From NCBI GenBank assembly GCA_036417435.1, contig CM070910.1, positions 75,810,784 to 75,874,783 on the forward strand: 64,000 nucleotides of DNA. The letters run 5' to 3'. The DNA is from Inia geoffrensis (taxonomy: Eukaryota; Chordata; Mammalia; Artiodactyla; Iniidae). Of the stretch, positions 25,350-37,258 are shown one piece after another. The notes beneath the pieces are model-generated. The model did not search any database and was not told the DNA's origin. It saw only the letters and a list, made by a program, of their open reading frames with translations. How positions within the stretch are numbered: the stretch's first letter is position 1; each line of letters opens with the position of its first letter. A program made the translations under genes and the position numbers.

Positions 25350-26693
25350 GAGTTAGTCTTGGTGTCCTGGTTAAGATTAGGGCACGGGTGAGGGTAAGGC
25401 TTCGAGTGAGGGTCAGGGTTAGGATTCGGGTTAGGGTTAGGGTTAGGGAATGGAGAGGGATTAGGGCACAGGTTAGGGTACGACAATGCTTAAGGGTTAG
25501 CGTAAGTGTGAGGGCACGAGTTAGTGTTGGTGTCCTGGTTAAGACAACGGCACCGATGAGGGTAAGGCCTCGGAAAAGGGTCACGTTCAGGGTTTCGCTT
25601 AGGGTTAGGGTTAGGGAATGGGGAGGGATTAGGGTACAGGATAGGGTACGACAATGCTTATGGGTTAGCGTACGTTTGAGGCCATGAGTTAGTGTTTGTG
25701 TACTGGTTAAGATTAAGGCATTGGTTAGGGTAGGGCATCGGAAGTGGGTCAGGTTTAGGGATGGGGCTAGGGTTAGGGTTAAGGAATGGGGAGGGATTAG
25801 GGTACAATTTAGGGTACGACAACGCTTAAGGTTTACCGTACGTGTGAGGGCACGAGTTAGTGTTGGTGTCCTGGTTAAGATTAGGGCACGGGTGAGAGTA
25901 AGGCTTCGGGTGAGGGTCAGGGTTAGGATTCGGGTTAGGGTTAGGGTTAAGGAATGCAGAGGGATTAGGGTACAGCTTAGGGTACGACAGTGCTCAAGGG
26001 TTAGCGTTCGTGTGAGGGCAAGGGTTAGTGTTAGTGTCCTGGTTAAGATTAGGGCACGGGTGAGGGTAAGGCTTCAGGTTAGGGTGAGGGTTAGGATTCG
26101 GTTTAGGGTTAGGGTTAGGGAATGGGGAGGGATTAGGGTACAGTTTAGGGTATGACAACGATTAAGGGTTAGCGTACGTGTGAGGGCACAAGTTAGTGTT
26201 GGTGTCCTGGTTAAGATTAGGGCACGGGTGTGGGTAAGGTTTCGGGTGAGGGTCAGGGATAGAATTCGGGTTAGGGTTAGGGTTAGGGAATGGGGAGATA
26301 TTAGGGCACAGTTTAGGGTACCACAACGCTTAAGGTTTAGCGTACGTGTGAGGTCACTAGTTAGTGTTAGTCTACTGCTTACGATTAGGGCACGGGTGAG
26401 GGTAAGGCCTCGGAAGAGGGTCACGTTAAGGGTTAGTGTTAGGGTTAGTGTTAGGGAATGGGGATTGATTAGGGTACAGGTTAGGCTACGGCAATGGCTT
26501 AGGGTTGGCGTACGTTAGAGGGCATGGGTTAGTGTTGATGTACTGGTTAAAATTAGGACACGGGTGAGGGTAAAGTTTCGGGTGAGTGTCATGGTTAGGT
26601 TTCAGGTTAGGGTTAGGGTTAGGGAATGGAGAGGGATTAGGGTACAGGTTAGGGTACCGCTGCGGTTTAGTGTTAGCGTACGTTTGAGGGCAC
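25350..26693 (+). repeat. Canonical HOR, copy C
   Basis: Counterpart of 1651-2994 (1344 bp). The private T at 26080 turns gcttcaggtg into gcttcaggtt in m5. Confidence 0.9.
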
Positions 26694-28037
26694 GAGTTAG
26701 TCTTGGTGTCCTGGTTAAGATTAGGGCACGGGTGAGGGTAAGGCTTTGGGTGAGGGTCAGGGTTAGGATTCGGGTTAGGGTTAGGGTTAGGGAATGGAGA
26801 GGGATTAGGGTACAGGTTAGGGTACGACAATGCTTAAGGGTTAGCCTAAGTGTGAGGGCACGAGTTAGTGTTGGTGTACTGGTTAAGACAAGGGCACCGA
26901 TGACGGTAAGGCCTCGGAAAAGGGTCACGTTCAGGGTTTCGCTTAGGGTTAGGGTTAGGGAATGGGGAGAGATTAGGGTACAGGATAGGGTACGACAATG
27001 CTTAAGGGTTAGCGTACGTTTGAGGGCATGAGTTAGTGTTTGTGTACTGGTTAAGATTAGGGCATTGGTTAGGGTAGGGCATCGGAAGTGGGTCAGGTTT
27101 AGGGATGGGGTTAGGGTTAGGGTTAAGGAATGGGGAGGGATTAGGGTACAATTTAGGGTACGGCAACGCTTAAGGTTTAGCGTACGTGTGAGGGCACGAG
27201 TTAGTGTTGGTGTCCTGGTTAAGATTAGGTCACGGGTGAGAGTAAGACTTCGGGTGAGGGTCAGGGTTAGGATTCGGGTTAGGGTTAGGGTAAAGGAATG
27301 CAGAGGGATTAGGCTACAGCTTAGGGTACGACAGTGCTTAAGGGTTAGCGTTCGTGTGAGGGCAAGGGTTAGTGTTAGTGTCCTGGTTAAGATTAGGGCA
27401 CGGGTGAGGGTAAGGCTTCAGGTGAGGGTCAGGGTTAGGATTCGGGTTAGGGTTAGGGTTAGGGAATGGGGAGGGATTAGGGTACAGTTTAGGGTACGAC
27501 AACGATTAAGGGTTACCGTACGTGTGAGGGCACAAGTTAGTGTTGGTGTCCTGCTTAAGATTAGGGCACGGGTGAGGGTAAGGTTTCGGGTGAGGGTCAG
27601 GGATAGAATTCGGGTTAGGGTTAGGGTTAGGGAATGGGGAGATATTAGGGCACAGTTTAGGGTACCACAACGCTTAAGGTTTAGCGTACGTGTGAGGTCA
27701 CTAGTTAGTGTTAGTGTACTGCTTACGATTAGGGCACGGGTGAGGGTAAGGCCTCGGAAGACGGTCACGTTAAGGGTTAGGGTTAGGGTTAGGGTTAGGG
27801 AATGGGGATTGATTAGGGTACAGGTTAGGGAACGGCAATGGCTTAGGGTTGGCGTACGTTAGAGGGCATGGGTTAGTGTTGATGTACTGGTTAAAATTAG
27901 GACACGAGTGAGGGTAAAGTTTCGGGTGAGTGTCATGGTTAGGTTTCAGGTTAGGGTTAGAGTTAGGGAATGGAGAGGGATTACGGTACAGGTTAGGGTA
28001 CCGCTGCGGTTTAGTGTTTGCGTACGTTTGAGGGCAC
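26694..28037 (+). repeat. Canonical HOR, copy C
   Basis: Counterpart of 2995-4338 at offset 23699 with the same private markers. Confidence 0.9.
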
Positions 28038-29381
28038 GAGTTAGTCTTGGTGTCCTGGTTAAGATTAGGGCACGGGTGAGGGTAAGGCTTCGGGTGAGGG
28101 TCAGGTTTAGGATTCGGGTTAGGTTTATGGTTAGGGAATGGAGAGGGATTAGGGTACAGGTTAGGGTACGACAATGCATAAGGGTTAGCGTAAGTGTGAG
28201 GGCACGAGTTAGTGTTGGTGTACTGGTTAAGACAAGGGCACCGATGAGGGTAAGGCCTCGGAAAAGGGTCACGTTCAGGGTTTTGCTTAGGGTTAGGGTT
28301 AGGGAATGGGGAGGGATTAGGGTACAGGATAGGGTACGACAATGCTTAAGGGTTAGCGTACGTTTGAGGGCATGAATTAGTGTTTGTGTACTGGTTAAGA
28401 TTAAGGCATTGGTTAGGGTAGGGCATCGGAAGTGGGTCAGGTTTAGGGATGGGGTTAGGGTTAGGGTTAAGGAATGGGGAGGGATTAGGGTACAATTTAG
28501 GTTACGGCAACGCTTAAGGTTTAGCGTACGTGTGAGGGCACGAGTTAGTGTTGGTGTCCTGGTTAACATTAGGGCACGGGTGAGGGTAAGGCTTCGGGTG
28601 ACGGTCAGGGTTAGGATTCGGGTTAGGGTTAGGGTTAAGGAATGCAGAGGGATTAGGCTACAGCTTAGGGTACGACAGTGCTTAAGGGTTAGCGTTCGTG
28701 TGAGGGCAAGGGTTAGTGTTAGTGTCCTGGTTAAGTTTAGAGCACGGGTGAGGGTAAGGCTTCAGGTGAGGGTCAGGGTTAGGATTCGGTTTAGGGTTAG
28801 GGTTAGGGAATGGGGAGGGATTAGGGTACAGTTTAGGGTACGACAACGATTAAGGGTTAGCGTATGTGTGAGGGCACAAGTTAGTGTTGCTGTCCTGGTT
28901 AAGATTAGGGCACGGGTGAGGGTAAGGTTTCGGGTGAGGGTCAGGGATAGAATTCGGGTTAGGGTTAGGGTTAGGGAATGGGGAGATATTAGGGTACAGT
29001 TTAGGGTACCACAACGCTTAAGGTTTAGCGTACGTGTGAGGTCACTAGTTAGTGTTAGTGTACTGCTTACGATTAGGGCACAGGTGAGGGTAAGGCCTCG
29101 GAAGAGGGTCACGTTAAGGGTTAGGGTTAGGGTTAGGGTTAGGGAATTGGGATTGATTAGGGTACAGGTTAGGGTACGGCAATGGCTTAGGGTTGGCGTA
29201 CGTTAGAGGGCATGGGTTAGTGTTGATGTACTGGTTAAAATTAGGACACGGGTGAGGGTAAAGTTTCGGGTGAGTGTCATGGTTAGGTTTCAGGTTAGGG
29301 TTAGAGTTAGGGAATGGAGAGGGATTAGGGTACAGTTTAGGGTACCGCTGCGGTTTAGTGTTAGCGTACGTGTGAGGGCAC
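28038..29381 (+). repeat. Canonical HOR, copy C
   Basis: Counterpart of 4339-5682 at offset 23699 with the same private markers. Confidence 0.9.
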
Positions 29382-29872
29382 GAGTTAGTCTTGGTGTCCT
29401 GGTTAAGATTAGGGCACGGGTGAGGGTAAGGCTTCGGGTGAGGGTCAGGGATAGAATTCGGGTTAGGGTTAGGGTTAGGGAATCGGGAGATATTAGGGCA
29501 CATTTTGGGTACCACAACGCTTAAGTTTTAGCGTACGTGTGAGGTCACTAGTTAGTGTTAGTGTACTGCTTACGATTAGGGCACAGGTGAGGGTAAGGCC
29601 TCGGAAGAGGGTCACGTTAAGGTTTAGGGTTAGGGAATGGGGATTGATTAGGGTACAGGTTAGGGTACGGCAATGGCTTAGGGTTGGCGTACGTTAGAGG
29701 GCATGGGTTAGTGTTGATGTACTGGTTAAAATTAGGACACGGGTGAGGGTAAAGTTTCGGGTGAGTGTCATGGTTAGGTTTCAGGTTAGGGTTAGAGTTA
29801 GGGAATGGAGAGGGATTAGGGTACAGGATAGGGTACGACAATGCTTAAGGGTTAGCGTAGGTTTGAGGGCAT
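29382..29872 (+). repeat. Collapsed HOR at the end of copy C
   Basis: m1/m6 hybrid 29382 and the 156-bp m7 29549 match copy A. The last monomer, 29705-29872, begins as the expected m8 but continues into m2 (caggatagggtac, tttgagggcat) instead of the m8/m1 hybrid of copy A. The super-repeat identity therefore ends inside this monomer, at 29742. Confidence 0.88.
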
Positions 29873-30880
29873 GAGTTAGTGTTTGTGTACTGGTTAAGAT
29901 TAGGGCATTGGTTAGGGTAGGGCATCGGAAGTGGGTCAGGTTTAGGGATGGGGTTAGGGTTAGGGTTAAGGAATGGGGGGGGATTAGGGTACAATTTAGG
30001 GTACGGCAACGCTTAAGGTTTAGCGTACGTGTGAGGGCACGAGTTAGTGTTGGTGTCCTGGTTAAGATTAGGGCACGGGTGAGGGTAAGGCTTCGGGTGA
30101 GGGTCAGGGTTAGGATTCGGGTTAGGGTTAGGGTTAAGGAATGCAGAGGGATTAGGCTACAGCTTAGGGTACGAAAGTGCTTAGGGGTTAGCGTTCGTGT
30201 GAGGGCAAGGGTTAGTGTTAGTGTCCTGGTTAAGATTAGGGCACGGGTGAGGGTAAGGCTTCAGGTGAGGGTCAGGGTTAGGATTCGGGTTAGGGTTAGG
30301 GTTAGGGAATGGGGAGGGATTAGGGTACAGTTTAGGGTAAGACAACGATTAAGGGTTAGCGTACGTGTGAGGGCACAAGTTAGTGTTGGTGTCCTGGTTA
30401 AGATTAGGGCACGGGTGAGGGTAAGGTTTCGGGTGAGGGTCAGGGATAGAATTCGGTTTAGGGTTAGGGTTAGGGAATGGGGAGATATTAGGGCACAGTT
30501 TAGGGTACCACAACGCTTAAGGTTTAGTGTACGTGTGAGGTCACTAGTTAGTGTTAGTGTACTGCTTACGATTAGGGCACAGGTGAGGGTAAGGCCTCGG
30601 AAGAGGGTCACGTTAAGGGTTAGGGTTAGGGTTAGGGTTAGGGAATGGGGATTAATTAGGGTACAGGTTAGGGTACGGCAATGGCTTAGGGTTGGCGTAC
30701 GTTAGAGGGCATGGGTTAGTGTTGATGTACTGGTTAAAATTAGGACACGGGTGAGGGTAAAGTTTCGGGTGAGTGTCATGGTTAGGTTTCAGTTTAGGGT
30801 TAGAGTTAGGGAATGGAGAGGGATTAGGGTACAGGTTAGGGTACCGCTGCGGTTTAGTGTTAGCGTACGTTTGAGGGCAC
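29873..30880 (+). repeat. Six-monomer HOR, m3-m8 (1008 bp)
   Basis: m3 29873, m4 30041, m5 30209, m6 30377, m7 30545, m8 30713. The eight-G run in m3 is at 29975-29982. It shares gtaagacaac in m5 and gtgcttagggg in m4 with the unit 2688 bp further on. Confidence 0.87.
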
Positions 30881-32224
30881 GAGTTAGTCTTGGTGTCCTG
30901 GTTAAAATTAGGGCACGGGTGAGGGTAAGGCTTCGGGTGAGGGTCAGGGTTAGGATTCGGGTTAGGGTTAGGGTTAGGGAATGGAGAGGGATTAGGGTAC
31001 AGGTTAGGGTACGACAATGCTTAAGGGTTAGCGTAAGTGTGAGGGCACGAGTTAGTGTTGGTGTACTGGTTAAGACAAGGGCACCGATGAGGGTAAGGCC
31101 TCGGGAAAGGGTCACGTTCTTGGTTTCGCTTAGGGTTAGGGTTAGGGAATGGGGAGGGATTAGGGTACAGGATAGGGTACGACAATGCTTAAGGGTTAGC
31201 GTACGTTTCAGGGCATGAGTTAGTGTTTGTGTACTGGTTAAGATTAGGGCATTGGTTAGGGTAGGGCATCGGAAGTGGGTCAGGTTTAGGGATGCGGTTA
31301 GGGTTAGGGTTAAGGAATGGGGAGGGATTAGGGTACAATTTAGGGTACGGCAACTCTTAAGGTTTAGCGTACGTGTGAGGGCACGAGTTAGTGTTGGTGT
31401 CCTGGTTAAAATTAGGGCACGGGTGAGGGTAAGGCTTCGGGTGACGGTCAGGGTTAGGATTCGGGTTAGGGTTAGGGTTAAGGAATGCAGAGGGATTAGG
31501 CTACAGCTTAGGGTACGACAGTGCTTAACTGATAGCGTTCGTGTGAGGGCAAGTGTTAGTGTTAGTGTCCTGGTTAAGATTAGGGCACGGGTGAGGGTAA
31601 GGCTTCAGGTGAGGGTCAGGGTTAGGATTCGGGTTAGGGTTAGGGTTAGGGAATGGCGAGGGATTAGGGTACAGTTTAGGGTACAACAACGATTAAGGGT
31701 TAGCGTACGTGTGAGGGCACAATTTAGTGTTGGTGTCCTGGTTAAGATTAGGGCACGGGTGAGGGTAAGGTTTCGGGTGAGGGTCAGGGATAGAATTCGG
31801 GTTAGGGTTAGGGTTAGGGAATGGGGAGATATTAGGGCACAGTTTAGGGTACCACAACGCTTAAGGTTTAGCGTACGTGTGAGGTCACTAGTTAGTGTTA
31901 GTGTACGGCTTACGATTAGGGCACAGGTGAGGGTAAGGCCTCGGAAGAGGGTCACGTTAAGGGTTAGGTTTAGGGTTAGGGTTAGGGAATGGGGATTGAT
32001 TAGGGTACAGGTTAGGGTACGGCAATGGCCTAGGGTTGGCGTACGTTAGAGGGCATGGGTTAGTGTTGATGTACTGGTTAAAATTAGGACACGGGTGAGG
32101 GTAAAGTTTCGGGTGAGTGTCATGGTTAGGTTTCAGGTTAGGGTTAGAGTTAGGGAATGGAGAGGGATTAGGGTACAGGTTAGGGTACCGCTGCGGTATA
32201 GTGTTAGCGTACGTTTGAGGGCAA
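30881..32224 (+). repeat. Canonical 1344-bp HOR
   Basis: Complete m1-m8 order. Markers: caactcttaagg at the end of m3, gaatggcgaggg in m5 and tgtacggctta in m7. The m3-m7 part is repeated at 33563-34402 (offset 2346). Confidence 0.88.
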
Positions 32225-33562
32225 GATTTAGTCTTGGTGTCCTGGTTAAGATTAGGGCACGGGTGAGGGTAAGGCTTCGGGTGAGGGTCAGGGTTAGGAT
32301 TCGGGTTAGGGTTAGGGTTAGGGAATGGAGAGGGATTAGGGTACAGGTTAGGGTACGACAATGCTTAAGGGTTAGCGTAAGTGTGAGGGCACGAGTTAGT
32401 GTTTGTGTACTGGTTAAGACAACGGCACCGATGAGGGTAAGGCCTCGGAAAAGGGTCACGTTCAGGGTTTCGCCTAGGGTTAGGGTTAGGGAATGGGGAG
32501 GGATTAGGGTACAGGATAGGGTACGACAATGCTTAAGGGTTAGCGTACGTTTGAGGGCATGAGTTAGTGTTTGTGTACTGGTTAAGATTAGGGCATTGGT
32601 TAGGGTAGGGCATCGGAAGTGGGTCAGGTTTAGGGATGGGGTTAGGGTTAGGGTTAAGGAATGGGGGGGGATTAGGGTACAATTTAGGGTACGGCAACGC
32701 TTAAGGTTTAGCGTACGTGTGAGGGCACGAGTTAGTGTTGGTGTCCTGGTTAAGATTAGGGCACGGGTGAGGGTAAGGCTTCGGGTGAGGGTCAGGGTTA
32801 GGATTCGGGTTAGGGTTAGGGTTAAGGAATGCAGAGGGATTAGGCTACAGCTTAGGGTACGACAGTGCTTAGGGGTTAGCGTTCGTGTGAGGGCAAGGGT
32901 TAGTGTTAGTGTCCTGGTTAAGATTAGGGCACGGGTGAGGGTAAGGCTTCAGGTGAGGGTCAGGGTTAGGATTCGGGTTAGGGTTAGGGTTAGGGAATGG
33001 GGAGGGATTAGGGTACAGTTTAGGGTAAGACAACGATTAAGGGTTAGCGTACGTGTGAGGGCACAAGTTAGTGCTGGTGCCCTGGTTAAGATTAGGGCAC
33101 GGGTGAGGATAAGGTTTCGGGTGAGGGTCAGGGATAGAATTCGGGTTAGGGTTAGGGTTAGGGAATGGGGAGATATTAGGGCACAGTTTAGGGTACCACA
33201 ACGCTTAAGGTTTAGCGTACGTGTGAGGTCACTAGTTAGTGTTAGTGTACTGCTTACGATTAGGGCACAGGTGAGGGTAAGGCCTCAGAAGAGGGTCACG
33301 TTAAGGGTTAGGGTTAGGGTTAGGGAATGGGGATTGATTAGGGGACAGGTTAGGGTACGACAATGGCTTAGGGTTGGCGTACGTTAGAGGGCATGGGTTA
33401 GTGTTGATGTACTGGTTAAAATTAGGACACGGGTGAGGGTAAAGTTTCGGGTGAGTGTCATGGTTAGGTTTCAGGTTAGGGTTAGAGTTAGGGAATGGAG
33501 AGGGATTAGGGTACAGGATAGGGTACGACAATGCTTAAGGGTTAGCGTTGGTTTGAGGGCAT
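32225..33562 (+). repeat. HOR ending in m8/m2 hybrid (1338 bp)
   Basis: m1 32225 to m7 33233 (one hexamer shorter), then the m8/m2 hybrid at 33395-33562. The hybrid junction resembles the one at 29705. The eight-G run in m3 is at 32663-32670. Confidence 0.87.
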
Positions 33563-34570
33563 GAGTTAGTGTTTGTGTACTGGTTAAGATTAGGGCATTG
33601 GTTAGGGTAGGGCATCGGAAATGGTTCAGGTTTAGGGATGGGGTTAGGGTTAGGGTTAAGGAATGGGGAGGGATTAGGGTACAATTTAGGGTACGGCAAC
33701 TCTTAAGGTTTAGCGTACGTGTGAGGGCATGAGTTAGTGTTGGTGTCCTGGTTAAGATTAGGGCACGGGTGAGGGTAAGGCTTCGGGTGACGGTCAGGGT
33801 TAGGATTCGGGTTAGGGTTAGGGTTAAGGAATGCAGAGGGATTAGGCTACAGCTTAGGGTACGACAGTGCTTAAGGGATAGCGTACGTGTGAGGGCAAGG
33901 GTTAGTGTTAGTGTCCTGGTTAAGATTAGGGCACGGGTGAGGGTAAGGCTTCAGGTGAGGGTCAGGGTTAGGATTCGGGTTAGGGTTAGGGTTAGGGAAT
34001 GGCGAGGGATTAGGGTACAGTTTAGGGTACAACAACGATTAAGGGTTAGCGTACGTGGGAGGGCACAATTTAGTGTTGGTGTCCTGGTTAAGATTAGGGC
34101 ACGGGTGAGGGTAAGGTTTCGGGTGAGGGTCAGGGATAGAATTCGGGTTAGGGTTAGGGTTAGGGAATGGGGAGATATTAGGGCACAGTTTAGGGTACCA
34201 CAACGCTTAAGGTTTAGCGTACGTGTGAGGTCACTAGTTAGTGTTAGAGTACTGCTTACGATTAGGGCACAGGTGAGGGTAAGGCCTCGGAAGAGGGTCA
34301 CGTTAAGGGTTAAGGTTAGGGTTAGGGTTAGGGAATGGGGATTGATTAGGGTACAGGTTAGGGTACGGCAATGGCCTAGGGTTGGCGTACGTTAGAGGGC
34401 ATGGGTTAGTGTTGATGTACTGGTTAAAATTAGGACACGGGTGAGGGTAAAGTTTCGGGTGAGTGTCATGGTTAGGTTTCAGGTTAGGGTTAGGGTTAGG
34501 GAATGGAGAGGGATTAGGGTACAGGTTAGGGTACCGCTGCGGTTTAGTGTTAGCGTACGTTTGAGGGCAC
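33563..34570 (+). repeat. Six-monomer HOR, m3-m8 (1008 bp)
   Basis: m3 33563, m4 33731, m5 33899, m6 34067, m7 34235, m8 34403. It carries caactcttaagg and gaatggcgaggg as the unit at 30881 does. Confidence 0.87.
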
Positions 34571-35914
34571 GAGTTAGTCTTGGTGTCCTCGTTAAGATTA
34601 GGGCACGGGTGAGGGTAAGGCTTCGGGTGAGGGTCAGGGTTAGGATTCGGGTTAGGGTTAGGGTTAGGGAATGGAGAGGGATTAGGGTACAGGTTAGGGT
34701 ACGACAATGCTTATGGGTTAGCGTAAGTGTGAGGGCACGAGTTAGTGTTGGTGTACTGGTTAAGACAAGGACACCGATGAGGGTAAGGCCTCAGAAAAGT
34801 GTCACGTTCAGGGTTTTGCTTAGGGTTAGGGTTAGGGAATGGGGAGGGATTAGGGTACAGGATAGGGTACGACAATGCTTAAGGGTTAGCGTACGTTTGA
34901 GGGCATGAGTTAGTGTTTGTGTACTGGTTAAGATTAGGGCATTGGTTAGGGTAGGGCATCGGAAGTGGGTCAGGTTTAGGGATGGGGTTAGGGTTAGGGT
35001 TAAGGAATGGGGAGGGATTAGGGTACAATTTAGGGTACGGCAACGCTTAAGGTTTAGCGTACGTGTGAGGGCACGAGTTAATGTTGGTGTCCTGGTTAAG
35101 ATTAGGGCACGGGTGAGGGTAAGGCTTCGGGTGAGGGTCAGGGTTAGGATTCGGGTTAGGGTTAGGGTTAAGGAATGCAGAGGGATTAGGGTACAGCTTA
35201 GGGTACGACAGTGCTTAAGGGTTAGCGTTCGTGTGAGGGCAAGGGTTAGTGTTAGTGTCCTGGTTAAGATTAGGGCACGGGTGAGGGTAAGGCTTCAGGT
35301 GAGGGTCAGGGTTAGGATTCGGGTTAGGGTTAGGGTTAGGGAATTGGGAGGGATTAGGGTACAGTTTAGGGTAAGACAACGATTAAGGGTTAGCGTACGT
35401 GTGAGGGCACAAATTAGTGTTGGTGTCCTGGTTAAGATTAGGGCACGGGTGAGTGTAAGGTTTCGGGTGAGGGTCAGGGATAGAATTCGGGTTAGGGTTA
35501 GGGTTAGGGAATCGGGAGATATTAGGGCACAGTTTTGGGTACCACAACGCTTAAGGTTTAGCGTACGTGTGAGGTCACTAGTTAGTGTTAGTGTACTGCT
35601 TACGATTAGGGCACGGGTGAGGGTAAGGCCTCGGAAGAGGGTCACGTTAAGGGTTAGGGTTAGGGTTAGGGTTAGGGAATGGGGATTGATTAGGGTACAG
35701 GTTAGGGTACGGCAATGGCTTAGGGTTGGCGTACGTTAGAGGGCATGGGTTAGTGTTGATGTACTGGTTAAAATTAGGACACGGGTGAGGGTAAAGTTTC
35801 GGGTGAGTGTCATGGTTAGGTTTCAGGTTAGGGTTAGGGTTAGGGAATGGAGAGGGATTAGGGTACAGGTTAGGGTACCGCTGCGGTTTAGTGTTAGCGT
35901 ACGTTTGAGGGCAC
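34571..35914 (+). repeat. Canonical 1344-bp HOR
   Basis: Complete m1-m8 order. Markers: cctcagaaaagtgtc in m2, gaattgggaggg in m5, gaatcgggagat and cagttttggg in m6. Confidence 0.89.
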
Positions 35915-37258
35915 GAGTTAGTCTTGGTGTCCTGGTTAAGATTAGGGCACGGGTGAGGGTAAGGCTTCGGGTGAGGGTCAGGATTAGGATTCGGGTTAGG
36001 GTTAGGGTTAGGGAATGGAGAGGGATTAGGGTACAGGTTAGGGTACGACAATGCTTAAGGGTTAGCGTAAGTGTGAGGGCACGAGTTAGTGTTGGTGTAC
36101 TGGTTAAGACAACGGCACCGATGAGGGTAAGGCCTCGGAAAAGGGTCACGTTCAGGGTTTCACTTAGGGTTAGGGTTAGGGAATGGGGAGGGATTAGGGT
36201 ACAGGATAGGGTACGACAATGCTTAAGGTTTAGCGTACGTTTGAGGGCATGAGTTAGTGTTTGTGTACTGGTTAAGATTAGGGCATTGGTTAGGGTAGGG
36301 CATCGGAAGTGGGTCAGGTTTAGGGATGGGGTTAGGGTTAGGGTTAAGGAATGGGGAGGGATTAGGGTACAATTTAGGGTACGACAACGCTTAAGGTTTA
36401 GCGTACGTGTGAGGGCACGAGTTAGTGTTGGTGTCCTGGTTAAGATTAGGGCACGGGTGAGGGTAAGGCTTCGGGTGAGGGTCAGGGTTAGGATTCGGGT
36501 TAGGGTTAGGGTTAAGGAATGCAGAGGGATTAGGCTACAGCTTAGGGTACGACAGTGCTTAAGGGTTAGCGTTCGTGTGAGGGCAAGGGTTAGTGTTAGT
36601 GTCCTGGTTAAGATTAGGGCACGGGTGAGGGTAAGGCTTCAGGTGAGGGTCAGGGTTAGGATTCGGGTTAGGGTTAGGGTTAGGGAATGGGGAGGGATTA
36701 GGGTACAGTTTAGGGTAAGACAACGATTAAGGGTTAGCGTACGTGTGAGGGCACAAATTAGTGTTGGTGTCCTGTTTAAGATTAGGGCACGGGTGAGTGT
36801 AAGGTTTCGGGTGAGGGTCAGGGATAGAATTCGGGTTAGGGTTAGGGTTAGGGAATGGGGAGATATTAGGGCACAGTTTAGGGTACCACAACGCTTAAGG
36901 TTTAGCGTACGTGTGAGGTCACTAGTTAGTGTTAGTGTACTGCTTACGATTAGGGCACGGGTGAGGGTAAGGCCTCGGAAGAGGGTCACGTTAAGGGTTA
37001 GGGTTAGGGTTAGGGTTAGGGAATGGGGATTGATTAGGGTACAGGTTAGGGTACGGCAATGGCTTAGGGTTGGCGTACGTTAGAGGGCATGGGTTAGTGT
37101 TGATGTACTGGTTAAAATTAGGACACGGGTGAGGGTAAAGTTTCGGGTGAGTGTCATGGTTAGGTTTCAGGTTAGGGTTAGAGTTAGGGAATGGAGAGGG
37201 ATTAGGGTACAGGTTAGGGTACCGCTGCGGTTTAGTATTAGCGTACGTTTGAGGGCAC
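35915..37258 (+). repeat. Canonical 1344-bp HOR
   Basis: Complete m1-m8 order; gtcctgtttaag in m6 and cacaaattagtg at its start, the latter shared with the previous unit. Confidence 0.89.

Larger units (their letters stand above)
23700..29741 (+). repeat. 11.85-kb super-repeat, partial copy C
   Basis: Third copy, offset 23699 from A, present for about 6.04 kb. The one private substitution I noticed is T at 26080 (G in A and B). The match to A ends at 29742, where A has A (6043) and this copy has G. Beyond that the monomer order also changes: the m8 starting at 29705 joins into m2 sequence instead of following A. Confidence 0.92.
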
